64,000 nucleotides of DNA, from the NCBI RefSeq assembly GCF_017742245.1, contig NZ_JAGHKO010000011.1:186001-250000 (forward strand), written 5' to 3'. A program made the position numbers and the translations under genes. Below, piece after piece: positions 49,328 through 56,970 of this stretch. The notes under the pieces are model-generated. The model was not told the DNA's origin, made no database searches, and saw only the letters and a list, made by a program, of their open reading frames with translations. This DNA comes from Niastella soli. Lineage in GTDB: Bacteria; Bacteroidota; Bacteroidia; Chitinophagales; Chitinophagaceae. The stretch's first letter is position 1, and each line of letters opens with the position of its first letter.

Positions 49328-52138
49328 ATGAAAAAAAGTACACTTGTAGCCTCTCTCTTAGTGTTGGTTGGTTCTGTACCCGGTTTTGCACAGCCTCAAC
49401 AACCTGCAAGACCCGTCGTGGTGAATCCGCGCGTTGAAAACCTTACTAATCCTGCAGGCCTCGAATTGACGCAGCCCCGTCTGAGCTGGGAAATAACCAG
49501 TACTGCCCGGGCTATTATGCAAACCAAATATCGCATTCTGGTGGCCGACGATTGGTCAAAACTGGTCCTTAACACCGGTAATATCTGGGACTCCAAAGAG
49601 GTGACCAGCGAACAATCGCTGCTGGTGCCCTATGGTGGTGCGCCGCTCAAGGCCGGTCAAACCTATTACTGGAAAGTAATGGTATGGGATAACCAGGGCC
49701 AGCTGTCTGACTATAGCAAGGATACCGCCAAATTTACCATGGGTTTAATGCAGCCTGCCGACTGGAGCAATGCCCAATGGATCGGTTACGATGAACTGGA
49801 TGCGGCCAAAAGGTATGTGCCCGGTGTTCATGCCCCCGGCGCCAACAAAGATTACAAAGCGGTGGTAAGCGGTAATCACGTATTGCCATTACTCCGTAAA
49901 TCATTTACAGTAAGCAAACCCGTTAAAAGAGCTACTGCTTTTGTTACCGGGTTAGGTCAATACGAACTGCACATCAATGGTGTTAAAATAGGCGATCAGT
50001 TTATGTCGCCCGGCTGGACAAACTACGACAAACGCGTTTTATACGACGTATTGGATGTAACCAGCCAGGTTACCAATGGCGACAACGCCATCGGGGTGAT
50101 GCTCGGTAATGGGTTTTATAACATTCCCAACGAGCGTTACCGCAAAGCGTTGCTGGCTTATGGCAACCCCAAAATGATCATGAAACTGGTGGTTGAATAT
50201 GCTGATGGTACCAAATCGGAAGTGATCTCTGATAACAGCTGGAAAACAGCCCCCGGTCCCATTACCTTTTCAAGTATCTATGCTGGTGAAGAATACAACG
50301 CTACCCTGGAACAGGATGGCTGGGACAAAGCAGCTTTCAACGATGGCAGCTGGAAGGCCGCGGTTGCTGTAAAAGCGCCTGCAGGCAAACTGGTTGCTGA
50401 AACCGGTACCCCGGTAAAAGTAATGCAAACCTTTGCCCCGCAAACCTGTGCGAAGAACAGCGATACTACTGTACTGTTTGACTTCGGACAGAACGCCAGC
50501 GGTGTTATCAAAATAACAGTGCGTGGTCAAAAAGGACAGGTAGTTCGCATTTTCCCTGCTGAACTACTTGGTGAAGAAAAACGCGTTAACCAAAAGAACA
50601 GCGGTAAGCCATATTTCTATTCTTATACCTGTAAAGGTACCGGTGATGAAGAGTGGACACCCCGCTTTTCTTTCTATGGCTTCCGCTATGCAGAAGTTTC
50701 ATATGCAGCGCCAGATAGTATAAAAAGCAAAAAACTGACTGCCGTAATTAAGGATATCAAAATGCTGCATACCCGCAACTCGGCTCCGCAGATAGGTAAG
50801 TTCGATAGCAGGGAAGACCTGATGAATGATACCTATACACTGATCGATTGGGCTATCCGCAGCAATATGCAAAGCGTATTGAGTGATTGTCCGCACCGTG
50901 AAAAACTGGGTTGGTTAGAACAGTCCTACCTCATGGGCGAATCGATCCACTTCAATTATGACATTTACAGTCTGTATAAAAAGATCATTGCCGATATGAT
51001 GGCCGACCAAACCACAGATGGATTGGTTCCTGATATCGCTCCGGAATTTGTAAAGTTTGATGACGGTTTCCGCGATTCACCCGAGTGGGGCAGTGCCGCT
51101 GTAATACTACCATACCTGATCTATCAATGGTATGGCGATAAAACGGTGATGCAGGAAGCATGGCCTATGATGACCAAATACGTGGCTTACCTGAAGTCAA
51201 AAGCCAATGGTAATATCCTGTCGCACGGTTTGGGCGACTGGTACGACCTGGGACCTAAATTCCCCGGCCTGGCCCAGTTAACTCCTAAAGAACTGACCGC
51301 AACCGCCATCTATTATTACGATATTGATCTGGTATCAAAAATGGCGAAGCTGATGGGTAAATCAGCCGATGCTACTCAATATGCTACTTTGGCTGCTGAT
51401 GTGAAAAAATCGTTCAACACGAAATTCTATGATGCAGCTTCTCATAAGTATTCAACCGGCAGCCAGACTGCGATGGCCATGCCTTTAGCGGTAGGACTGG
51501 TTGAAGACGCTAACAAAGCAGCTGTGCTGGACCAATTGAAAACAGATATCATCACCAACGAAAGCGCGCTTACAGCCGGTGACATCGGTTTCCATTTCCT
51601 GGTTGATGCGTTAACCAAAAATGGTTCTTCTCAGATGGTGTATGATATGAACAGCGACGAAAAAGTGCCAGGTTATGGTTACCAACTGAAGAAGGGGGCA
51701 ACTGCCTTGACCGAATCATGGGCAGCGTTGCCGGAAGTATCGAACAACCACCTGATGTTAGGTCACCTGATGCAATGGTTCTATGATGGCGTGGGTGGTA
51801 TACACCAGGAAGATACATCCGTTGCTTACAAGAACATCATCATCAATCCCGAGCCGATCATGGGCTTGGAAAAAGGTAGCGTATCGTTCAACTCACCATA
51901 CGGTAAAATTTATTCTGAGTGGGATCACCAATATGTATTCCACGTATTTACCATACAGGTACCACCAAATACAACAGCTACTATTTACCTGCCTACCCCG
52001 CCCAATGCTAATATTATGGAAAGTAATTCACCAATGAATTTACACAAGGAGATAAAGTCGTTGGGGTATGAAAAAGGCCGTCAGATCTACAAAGTAGGAT
52101 CAGGTAAGTATAAGTTTATTATCAAGAAAGGCGCTTAA
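49328..52138 (+). CDS. GH78 alpha-L-rhamnosidase
   Basis: This 936-residue secreted enzyme hydrolyses terminal alpha-L-rhamnosyl residues, releasing rhamnose for the nearby transporter. A signal peptide ends near FAQ. Domains in order are the N-terminal Bac_rhamnosid_N-like region (about 45-140), a carbohydrate-binding sandwich with SPGWTNYDKRVLYD (about 150-330), a middle sandwich, and the (alpha/alpha)6 catalytic barrel from about 480. Catalytic motif DCPHREKLGW holds D520 and E525; E796 in TALTESWA matches the general base. The motif ends LEQ rather than the more common TGD, so the second Asp seen in characterised bacterial rhamnosidases is replaced by Gln532. This may indicate a distinct GH78 subgroup. 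Confidence 0.93.
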   Translation: MKKSTLVASLLVLVGSVPGFAQPQQPARPVVVNPRVENLTNPAGLELTQPRLSWEITSTARAIMQTKYRILVADDWSKLVLNTGNIWDSKEVTSEQSLLVPYGGAPLKAGQTYYWKVMVWDNQGQLSDYSKDTAKFTMGLMQPADWSNAQWIGYDELDAAKRYVPGVHAPGANKDYKAVVSGNHVLPLLRKSFTVSKPVKRATAFVTGLGQYELHINGVKIGDQFMSPGWTNYDKRVLYDVLDVTSQVTNGDNAIGVMLGNGFYNIPNERYRKALLAYGNPKMIMKLVVEYADGTKSEVISDNSWKTAPGPITFSSIYAGEEYNATLEQDGWDKAAFNDGSWKAAVAVKAPAGKLVAETGTPVKVMQTFAPQTCAKNSDTTVLFDFGQNASGVIKITVRGQKGQVVRIFPAELLGEEKRVNQKNSGKPYFYSYTCKGTGDEEWTPRFSFYGFRYAEVSYAAPDSIKSKKLTAVIKDIKMLHTRNSAPQIGKFDSREDLMNDTYTLIDWAIRSNMQSVLSDCPHREKLGWLEQSYLMGESIHFNYDIYSLYKKIIADMMADQTTDGLVPDIAPEFVKFDDGFRDSPEWGSAAVILPYLIYQWYGDKTVMQEAWPMMTKYVAYLKSKANGNILSHGLGDWYDLGPKFPGLAQLTPKELTATAIYYYDIDLVSKMAKLMGKSADATQYATLAADVKKSFNTKFYDAASHKYSTGSQTAMAMPLAVGLVEDANKAAVLDQLKTDIITNESALTAGDIGFHFLVDALTKNGSSQMVYDMNSDEKVPGYGYQLKKGATALTESWAALPEVSNNHLMLGHLMQWFYDGVGGIHQEDTSVAYKNIIINPEPIMGLEKGSVSFNSPYGKIYSEWDHQYVFHVFTIQVPPNTTATIYLPTPPNANIMESNSPMNLHKEIKSLGYEKGRQIYKVGSGKYKFIIKKGA

Positions 52139-52171
52139 TGCTGAACAATTAACGCAAAAGATAAAATACAG

Positions 52172-52216
52172 AACGCCCTGATCTCGGCTCAGCCGAGATC
52201 AGGGCGTTTTTATTTT
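52172..52216 (+). terminator. 17-bp perfect Rho-independent terminator after GH78
   Basis: AACGCCCTGATCTCGGC (52172-52188) pairs perfectly with its complement at 52192-52208 around a 3-nt loop (TCA), followed by TTTATTTTG. Confidence 0.95.
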
Positions 52217-52248
52217 GACGTTATGTAATGCCTGTTATGGCAAGGCCA

Positions 52249-52614
52249 TTATTTTTTGCTTTCTACCACTGCCAGGTTGTTGATGAGCCGCCATTCGTTA
52301 TCCGTATCCAGCACGAGCGAATTGTATGAAACAAAGTAGTTTTCTGAACTTTCCAGGCGCAGTTTGACCAATGCAATAGTGTTACTTTCATCTATTTGTT
52401 CAATCACCATTTTTCTCGGCAGACCGCCGAAAATGCCATCCCGGATATTTTGTAGGTACTTTTCCTTGTCGATGATCGTTACCCCAGGTGTTCCCATAAA
52501 ACCATTGTTTGTTACCCGGAAGTCCTTATGAAGCACTTTATCTAATAATGCTACATCGCTGTTATCGCCGCCTTTTACAAAGTTTGTGATGGCTTGTTCT
52601 ATTTTGTTTGACAT
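52249..52614 (-). CDS. NTF2-like (SnoaL/DUF4440-type) protein
   Basis: This protein of about 121 residues has the NTF2-like cone fold. The opening MSNKIEQAITNFVKGGDNSDVALLDKVLHKDFRVTN, then the IIDKEKYLQNI strand, KMVIEQIDESNTIALVKLRLES and the closing YNSLVLDTDNEWRLINNLAVV fit small lumazine- or ketosteroid-like members. It probably binds a small hydrophobic ligand, but no catalytic residues can be named. The ATG at 52614 is chosen; the one at 52623 adds three residues. It ends 41 bases from the terminator of the convergent GH78 gene. Confidence 0.7.
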   Translation of the reverse strand: MSNKIEQAITNFVKGGDNSDVALLDKVLHKDFRVTNNGFMGTPGVTIIDKEKYLQNIRDGIFGGLPRKMVIEQIDESNTIALVKLRLESSENYFVSYNSLVLDTDNEWRLINNLAVVESKK

Positions 52615-52770
52615 AAAAATCATTTTACTGGTTAGATGATTGTGGTTGTTATGATAGAAAAACAGCCGAGTGAACGAAAACGTGACAACAATTTTAAAAA
52701 ATTGGAATGTTTTTTTATTGCGGGTGACCTTGTCGCTTTTTTATTAGTTTTAGTGTACGGTTAAACGAAA

Positions 52771-53025
52771 ATGATAGCAATGATCAATTTTTGGCGAATA
52801 ACACTTAACCTTTTACAGCTTGCAGCATTCCTGTTTTGTGTCTTTAATTTAATTTTCTTATTCCTGGCGCACGGCAGTGGTCACCATATCCCTTATAAAA
52901 CGAATATGATCCTGGGATTGCGGTGTGGTGGGTCTTTGATGGTATTGCTATTGTGCCGGTTGGTATTATGGGTGATGAAAAGAAAAGAATCTGGCGTTAA
53001 GGATTTATCTAAAATGTATTCATAA
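52771..53025 (+). CDS. Small two-helix membrane protein of unknown function
   Basis: This 84-residue protein is not recognised. Two hydrophobic helices (about 7-32 and 46-68) are joined by a His-rich turn (AHGSGHHIPYK) and followed by a basic tail (KRKESGVKD). The hairpin topology with a histidine cluster is the only hint of function. It lies just 10 bases upstream of the next lipoprotein gene, so the two are likely cotranscribed. The gene is accepted because its length, start and close spacing are consistent. Confidence 0.55.
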   Translation: MIAMINFWRITLNLLQLAAFLFCVFNLIFLFLAHGSGHHIPYKTNMILGLRCGGSLMVLLLCRLVLWVMKRKESGVKDLSKMYS

Positions 53026-53035
53026 TTCGCCATGT

Positions 53036-53662
53036 ATGTTAAAATTATTTCAGTTGAAAACAATTCCCTATTTGCTCTTCATTTCACTGGTCTTCGCTGG
53101 GTGTAGCGATGTTGCCACTACTGAAAAAAGTAAAGGCGCCGATTCAACCAAACGAGTTGGCAGTTCTACTGTTAAAGCTGTTGAAGAGAAGGGGGAGTAT
53201 AATGAGGAGGGGTATAATGAGGAGGAGGAGATCAAAAATTTTATCAGGCAAATGTCTCAATTATGTGAGAATCCGGTTATAAAAGATACTGTTTTTATTA
53301 TGGGAAAGGATTCTGTTTCCTTAGCCTTTAATCATAATTGCACAGGTGACTCTTTTCCGCTGCCTGCGAAGTATCTGGAAACGTATAAACTGGACCGCTT
53401 TACCGGGCATTCCTTAAAAAGCGACATCGCGGTTAAGAAAAATGGAGTAAATGTTTTGAATAAACGAATAGAGAAAGGGGATTTTGAATCGCTTATTGAC
53501 GGAAACCTTAAAGAATATGGCGTTCTGTTGTATCCACACATTGGAGCGGTCGGTGATACCATTTACATCGATTATAGCATTTCTATACCGCTTACAGATA
53601 TTGGGATTGGGGTGAGAGCCAGTATTTTGAAAGATGGCAGTGTTCAATATACTCGCAACTGA
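53036..53662 (+). CDS. Hypothetical lipoprotein with Glu-rich repeat
   Basis: This 208-residue protein has a lipobox LVFAGC ending at Cys23. The N-terminal mature part is disordered and acidic, with a duplicated YNEEGYNEEEE encoded by a near-perfect repeat of TATAATGAGGAGG (53199 and 53214). The rest is a beta-rich domain: NPVIKDTVFIMGKDSVSLAFNHNCTGDSFPLP, then HIGAVGDTIYIDYSISIPL. No family is recognised. It should sit on an envelope membrane. The DNA repeat could make the acidic stretch length-variable. Confidence 0.65.
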   Translation: MLKLFQLKTIPYLLFISLVFAGCSDVATTEKSKGADSTKRVGSSTVKAVEEKGEYNEEGYNEEEEIKNFIRQMSQLCENPVIKDTVFIMGKDSVSLAFNHNCTGDSFPLPAKYLETYKLDRFTGHSLKSDIAVKKNGVNVLNKRIEKGDFESLIDGNLKEYGVLLYPHIGAVGDTIYIDYSISIPLTDIGIGVRASILKDGSVQYTRN

Positions 53663-53764
53663 TACCTACGCGTCATTTCAAGAATAACATGCAAGTCCAT
53701 GGCTACACGGGGACTTGTTTGTTGTGATTTCCCAGGTACGGCCGTTAAACCAAGGAATTAAACT

Positions 53765-54304
53765 ATGCGCACATACTTATTTTTATCATTGTTGATAGCA
53801 GGATGTAGTTATTCCAGCAAACATAAAGGAACAGAGCTGACCTTCATTGAAGATGTTAAAAGTCTGGTGGGAAAGCCGGTCAAAGGACTGCGATCGGATA
53901 ATATCAGCTTGCTTGGCGAAAGTATGATCGTAAAGGACACTGTTTTGGAAGATGAAGGAGTCAGCTGGAACGGGGCCGTTCTTTATTATAAACAACAGGG
54001 CGCCATTTTGCTTGAATCAAATTGGCAGGACAAAGAACATGTAAGCAGGATTACATTGCTCGATCCCTTGTTGAAAACAAGGAATGGTATTACTATCGGG
54101 TCCGAATATCGGGAGATATTACCGGTGATCGATTTTAAATCGTGGGTGAATTTCCCTGACGGTTATATCATGTTCAGGGATATGAAAAATCCATGGATTG
54201 TATATTCAATGAATACGGATTCTTCCGCCGGGCTTTTAAATCAACCTCTTGATCAAAAGACGATCCCCGGCACATTAAAAGTTGAAAGCATCATTGTTCA
54301 GTGA
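53765..54304 (+). CDS. Hypothetical lipoprotein
   Basis: This 179-residue protein has a very short lipoprotein signal (MRTYLFLSLLIAGC, Cys14). The mature part is beta-rich with a segment SMIVKDTVLEDEGVSWNGAVLYY and GNIGIGSEYREILP-like sequence. No family is recognised. It is the third small gene in a row on the plus strand (with 52771 and 53036) and may belong to the same transcript; the gap to the previous gene is 102 bases with no terminator seen. Confidence 0.65.
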   Translation: MRTYLFLSLLIAGCSYSSKHKGTELTFIEDVKSLVGKPVKGLRSDNISLLGESMIVKDTVLEDEGVSWNGAVLYYKQQGAILLESNWQDKEHVSRITLLDPLLKTRNGITIGSEYREILPVIDFKSWVNFPDGYIMFRDMKNPWIVYSMNTDSSAGLLNQPLDQKTIPGTLKVESIIVQ

Positions 54305-54478
54305 TCGTTATTTTAGCTTTATGTGAGTACAGTATGGCCTCTGGACACCAATAGTAAAATCGGCTGAAATCCTTCATGGGTAAGGGATTTGTGTATCAGG
54401 TAGGGGCTTTGAGATCATAAGATGGCTTAAAACATGGTTATGATAGTAATTTGCGACACCGTACTTTTACATCATCAA

Positions 54479-54535
54479 CCCGCCTACGCCACTCCTTCGT
54501 TAAAGTTTCGGAGTGCAAAGCAAGGCTACGGCGGG
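54479..54535. repeat. Dispersed palindrome family, nested copy
   Basis: CCCGCC (54479-54484) and GGCGGG (54530-54535) enclose ACTCC...GGAGT, itself around ttcgttaaagtttc. The words TACGCC, GCTACGG and the loop match the simple copies at 6321 and 22848, as if one copy had inserted into another. Confidence 0.65.
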
Positions 54536-54627
54536 CGAAGCAAGAAAGTAGCGGAAGAATGATCAGAAGTAAAAGCTTCATTCCAAATCAGATTTTATCT
54601 TTTTTTCATATGGCAAGCAATCGTTAG

Positions 54628-54664
54628 AGGTCGACTGTTTCTACAGAGGACCTTTTTTCTTTTT
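54628..54664 (+). terminator. Rho-independent terminator with tandem G-A internal loop
   Basis: AGGTC/GACCT and CTGT/ACAG stack with opposing GA and AG between them around TTCT, followed by TTTTTCTTTTT. It could end a transcript from 53765 or a small RNA starting within the 54.3-kb gap. Confidence 0.7.
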
Positions 54665-54810
54665 ATGGCAATCCCCAACAGTCCTGCATAGCCGGTGTGG
54701 TAATCTATTCAAACCTGAGTCTGGTGAAATTTCTAAAATCTGGTATTGGTAACAAAATGCAGGTTCAATTCCTGTTCGATACTTTACAAAGCGCCGCAGG
54801 CCATATGCAC

Positions 54811-56007
54811 TTATCTGATGGTAATTACAAGAACGTCAATTTCTTTTTGATCTTTCACAAGTTCAAGGCCAAGTTTTGCTAAACTGTCTTTTGTTGATTG
54901 TAAACGGTCAACATTGTTTTTAAAAAATTCTATATCATAGTATTTTGTCAAACCTGTGGCATCATAAATTGGATAACGCAATTCGTTTTCTATATAGCTG
55001 ATGAATGTTTTGATGGGGATACCCTCTCCACTGAATTCTAAACCGGAAGAAGAGAACCTATTGTATGATTTCGTTGATTCCTTTATTGAAATTTGTTTCC
55101 CTTCAATGAGTTTTAATACATAGCAGGGTATGGTCCTTTTTTGTACCTCGCCTTTAACAGGGAGGTGATCGTTAAGCTCTTTTTGGAAGAGTGCTTTTAG
55201 ATTTGCTTTGTCATTTTCTGCTACAATAAAGTCAATGCAATAGGAATTTTGATTACTTTCTAAACTGTCCTCTTTTGTAGGATATATTATTTTTCTAGTG
55301 GTTGAGATCTCATAGGCATCTTTTAAAATTATAGCTGGAACGAGATTGATTATTGTTATTCGTCTGTTTCCGAATGTCCCAATTCGTGGCTTTTTCATCA
55401 TTGGTGTTATTCCTTTTAACGCTGGCTGTAATACGAAGGAATATATAGTAGTACTATCTAGGTTTACCGGATTTTGGTCTTCAGATAATAATTTTGTTCC
55501 TCTGTTTTCTGATAAGTTAAGCTGATTTGCAATTATTAAATTATTAATTACTGCACTATCTATTTTTACCATTTCAGTAATGCTTACAACATAATTGTTT
55601 TTGTCAATAAGAACAGCGTGACCTGCAGTTTGTAAGTCAAAAATATTCCATAAGTTATTTGAAGGGTCAGACGCAAACCAAATTTTACTTGGCCTTTTTT
55701 GTAAAAAGGTTTTTAGCTTTTGTTCATTATCATTAGATACTCCTATTATTTGAACTTTGTCGCCGAATATTTTTTGAAGCTTACCCAGGTTTATCATTTC
55801 AGGTATACAGGGAGCACACCAGGTTCCCCAAAAAGCAAGTATTGTCGGCTTGCCTTTTAAATCTGAAATGTCAATCGTTGTACCTGGAGCGTTTACAAGT
55901 TTATCAAAATAATATTTAGGGGTCTTGTCACCAATTTTAACAAGTCCCTGTCCAAAAGAAAATGCAGCCGAGAAAATAAAGGCGGTTGAAATAATAGTAA
56001 GTTTCAT
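54811..56007 (-). CDS. TlpA-like thioredoxin fused to DUF3738
   Basis: This 398-residue envelope protein has a signal peptide (MKLTIISTAFIFSAAFSFG). A thioredoxin-like domain covers about 25-150, with redox motif FWGTWCAPC and the AGHAVLIDKNN cis-loop region. A DUF3738 domain covers about 190-398 (IINLVPAIILKDAYEIS, IDFIVAENDKANLKALFQKEL and the closing LGLELVKDQKEIDVLVI, the usual end of this domain). DUF3738 is common in Bacteroidota and Acidobacteria and its role is unknown. The fusion suggests a redox-linked envelope function. The protein is complete. Confidence 0.87.
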   Translation of the reverse strand: MKLTIISTAFIFSAAFSFGQGLVKIGDKTPKYYFDKLVNAPGTTIDISDLKGKPTILAFWGTWCAPCIPEMINLGKLQKIFGDKVQIIGVSNDNEQKLKTFLQKRPSKIWFASDPSNNLWNIFDLQTAGHAVLIDKNNYVVSITEMVKIDSAVINNLIIANQLNLSENRGTKLLSEDQNPVNLDSTTIYSFVLQPALKGITPMMKKPRIGTFGNRRITIINLVPAIILKDAYEISTTRKIIYPTKEDSLESNQNSYCIDFIVAENDKANLKALFQKELNDHLPVKGEVQKRTIPCYVLKLIEGKQISIKESTKSYNRFSSSGLEFSGEGIPIKTFISYIENELRYPIYDATGLTKYYDIEFFKNNVDRLQSTKDSLAKLGLELVKDQKEIDVLVITIR

Positions 56008-56970
56008 TATGTTTTGGTGTTTCCGTTAGTATAACATACAGTACTTAAATTTAAGGCTTAACCGACGTTGGAACAAAAAAACAGAAATGATGATCAAAGC
56101 GCTAGCATTCGCCCGGGAGCTGAACAACAACGTTAGCCGGTACGCTGAAAGGTTTGGCGGGCTAAGTCGGGTGGTAAATCATTTTCATGCTTTACCGATC
56201 TGCCTGAAGTTGATTGGAGTATTTCTAATGAGTGGCGATCGCATCGACAGATCACAACTATTCTCACACGTCTACTCAATTAAAAATTAAATTTCTCTGA
56301 GTCAAAGTACAACAAGCATTTTGTCTCTCACGGGATCGTATAGTTCTAATTTATATATTAAGTTTGTTAAATGTGAAGAATGGGAATGGCCAGGCTTTAC
56401 CCCAAAGAAAAAGATATCAACATGTAGTGGAGCTGATTAAACCGATAGGTGTGTTGTTTTAAACAATAGGTGCGTAGATTTTGCCAAAAATCGTGTAAAT
56501 GAAATTAAGACTGTTGGTACTGCGTTAATCACGTGAATACAAATACATATTCGCATTTTTCTTTTTACTTTCTTTTTTTATACCTTTGAGTCATCAATAA
56601 ATGTAGTTGGCATAAAAAATAAACCATAGCACTTTTCCCATGCTATTATTTTTTAATATTATTTCCCGAATGCCCATTATTCCTTTATTGTTAATGAAAA
56701 TGTAGAAGACTACAGCTATTTTAATTAATGCTAGTAGATTGTTCCAACATTAAATTTGATTGAATTTAATCGATTCAGGTGGCATCGGTCTGCTTAAAGA
56801 TCAGCTACGTGTATGCATTTATAAATACCAACCCTAACCGACTTAATCATGAGGAAACCATTTTTATTCTATTATCTGCAAGCAAACGATCTCTTCTCTG
56901 CACCGGAAACTTACTACCGGAAGTAGTACACTATTAACATATTGAATTTTGATTCCGCTTTGATTTACAA
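56008..56970. other. Long non-coding leader region before the envelope gene cluster
   Basis: About 960 bases. A 67-codon frame at 56087-56290 is too short and unrecognised to accept. TACCTTTG at 56581-56588 is a good -7 match and would give a leader of about 370 bases. ATAGCA/TGCTAT with a trailing T-run (56626-56656) could be an attenuator-like hairpin inside that leader. Confidence 0.5.
56581..56588 (+). promoter_or_regulatory. Bacteroidota -7 element TACCTTTG
   Basis: TACCTTTG matches TAnnTTTG. No TTTG is found at -33. It is the best promoter candidate for the cluster starting at 56971. Confidence 0.4.

Larger units (their letters stand above)
54305..54810. other. Intergenic region with nested palindrome and terminator
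   Basis: About 500 bases without a supported gene. It contains a rearranged copy of the dispersed palindrome (54479-54535) and a terminator with internal tandem G-A mismatches (54628-54664). The short frame at 54697-54882 runs into the opposite-strand TlpA-DUF3738 gene and is not accepted. Confidence 0.5.

Noticed and set aside
54697-54882. 61-codon plus-strand frame
   Set aside because: Runs into the opposite-strand TlpA-DUF3738 gene and is unrecognised.
56087-56290. 67-codon plus-strand frame
   Set aside because: No domain, no close partner, unconvincing start; it could be a remnant, but that is not supported.
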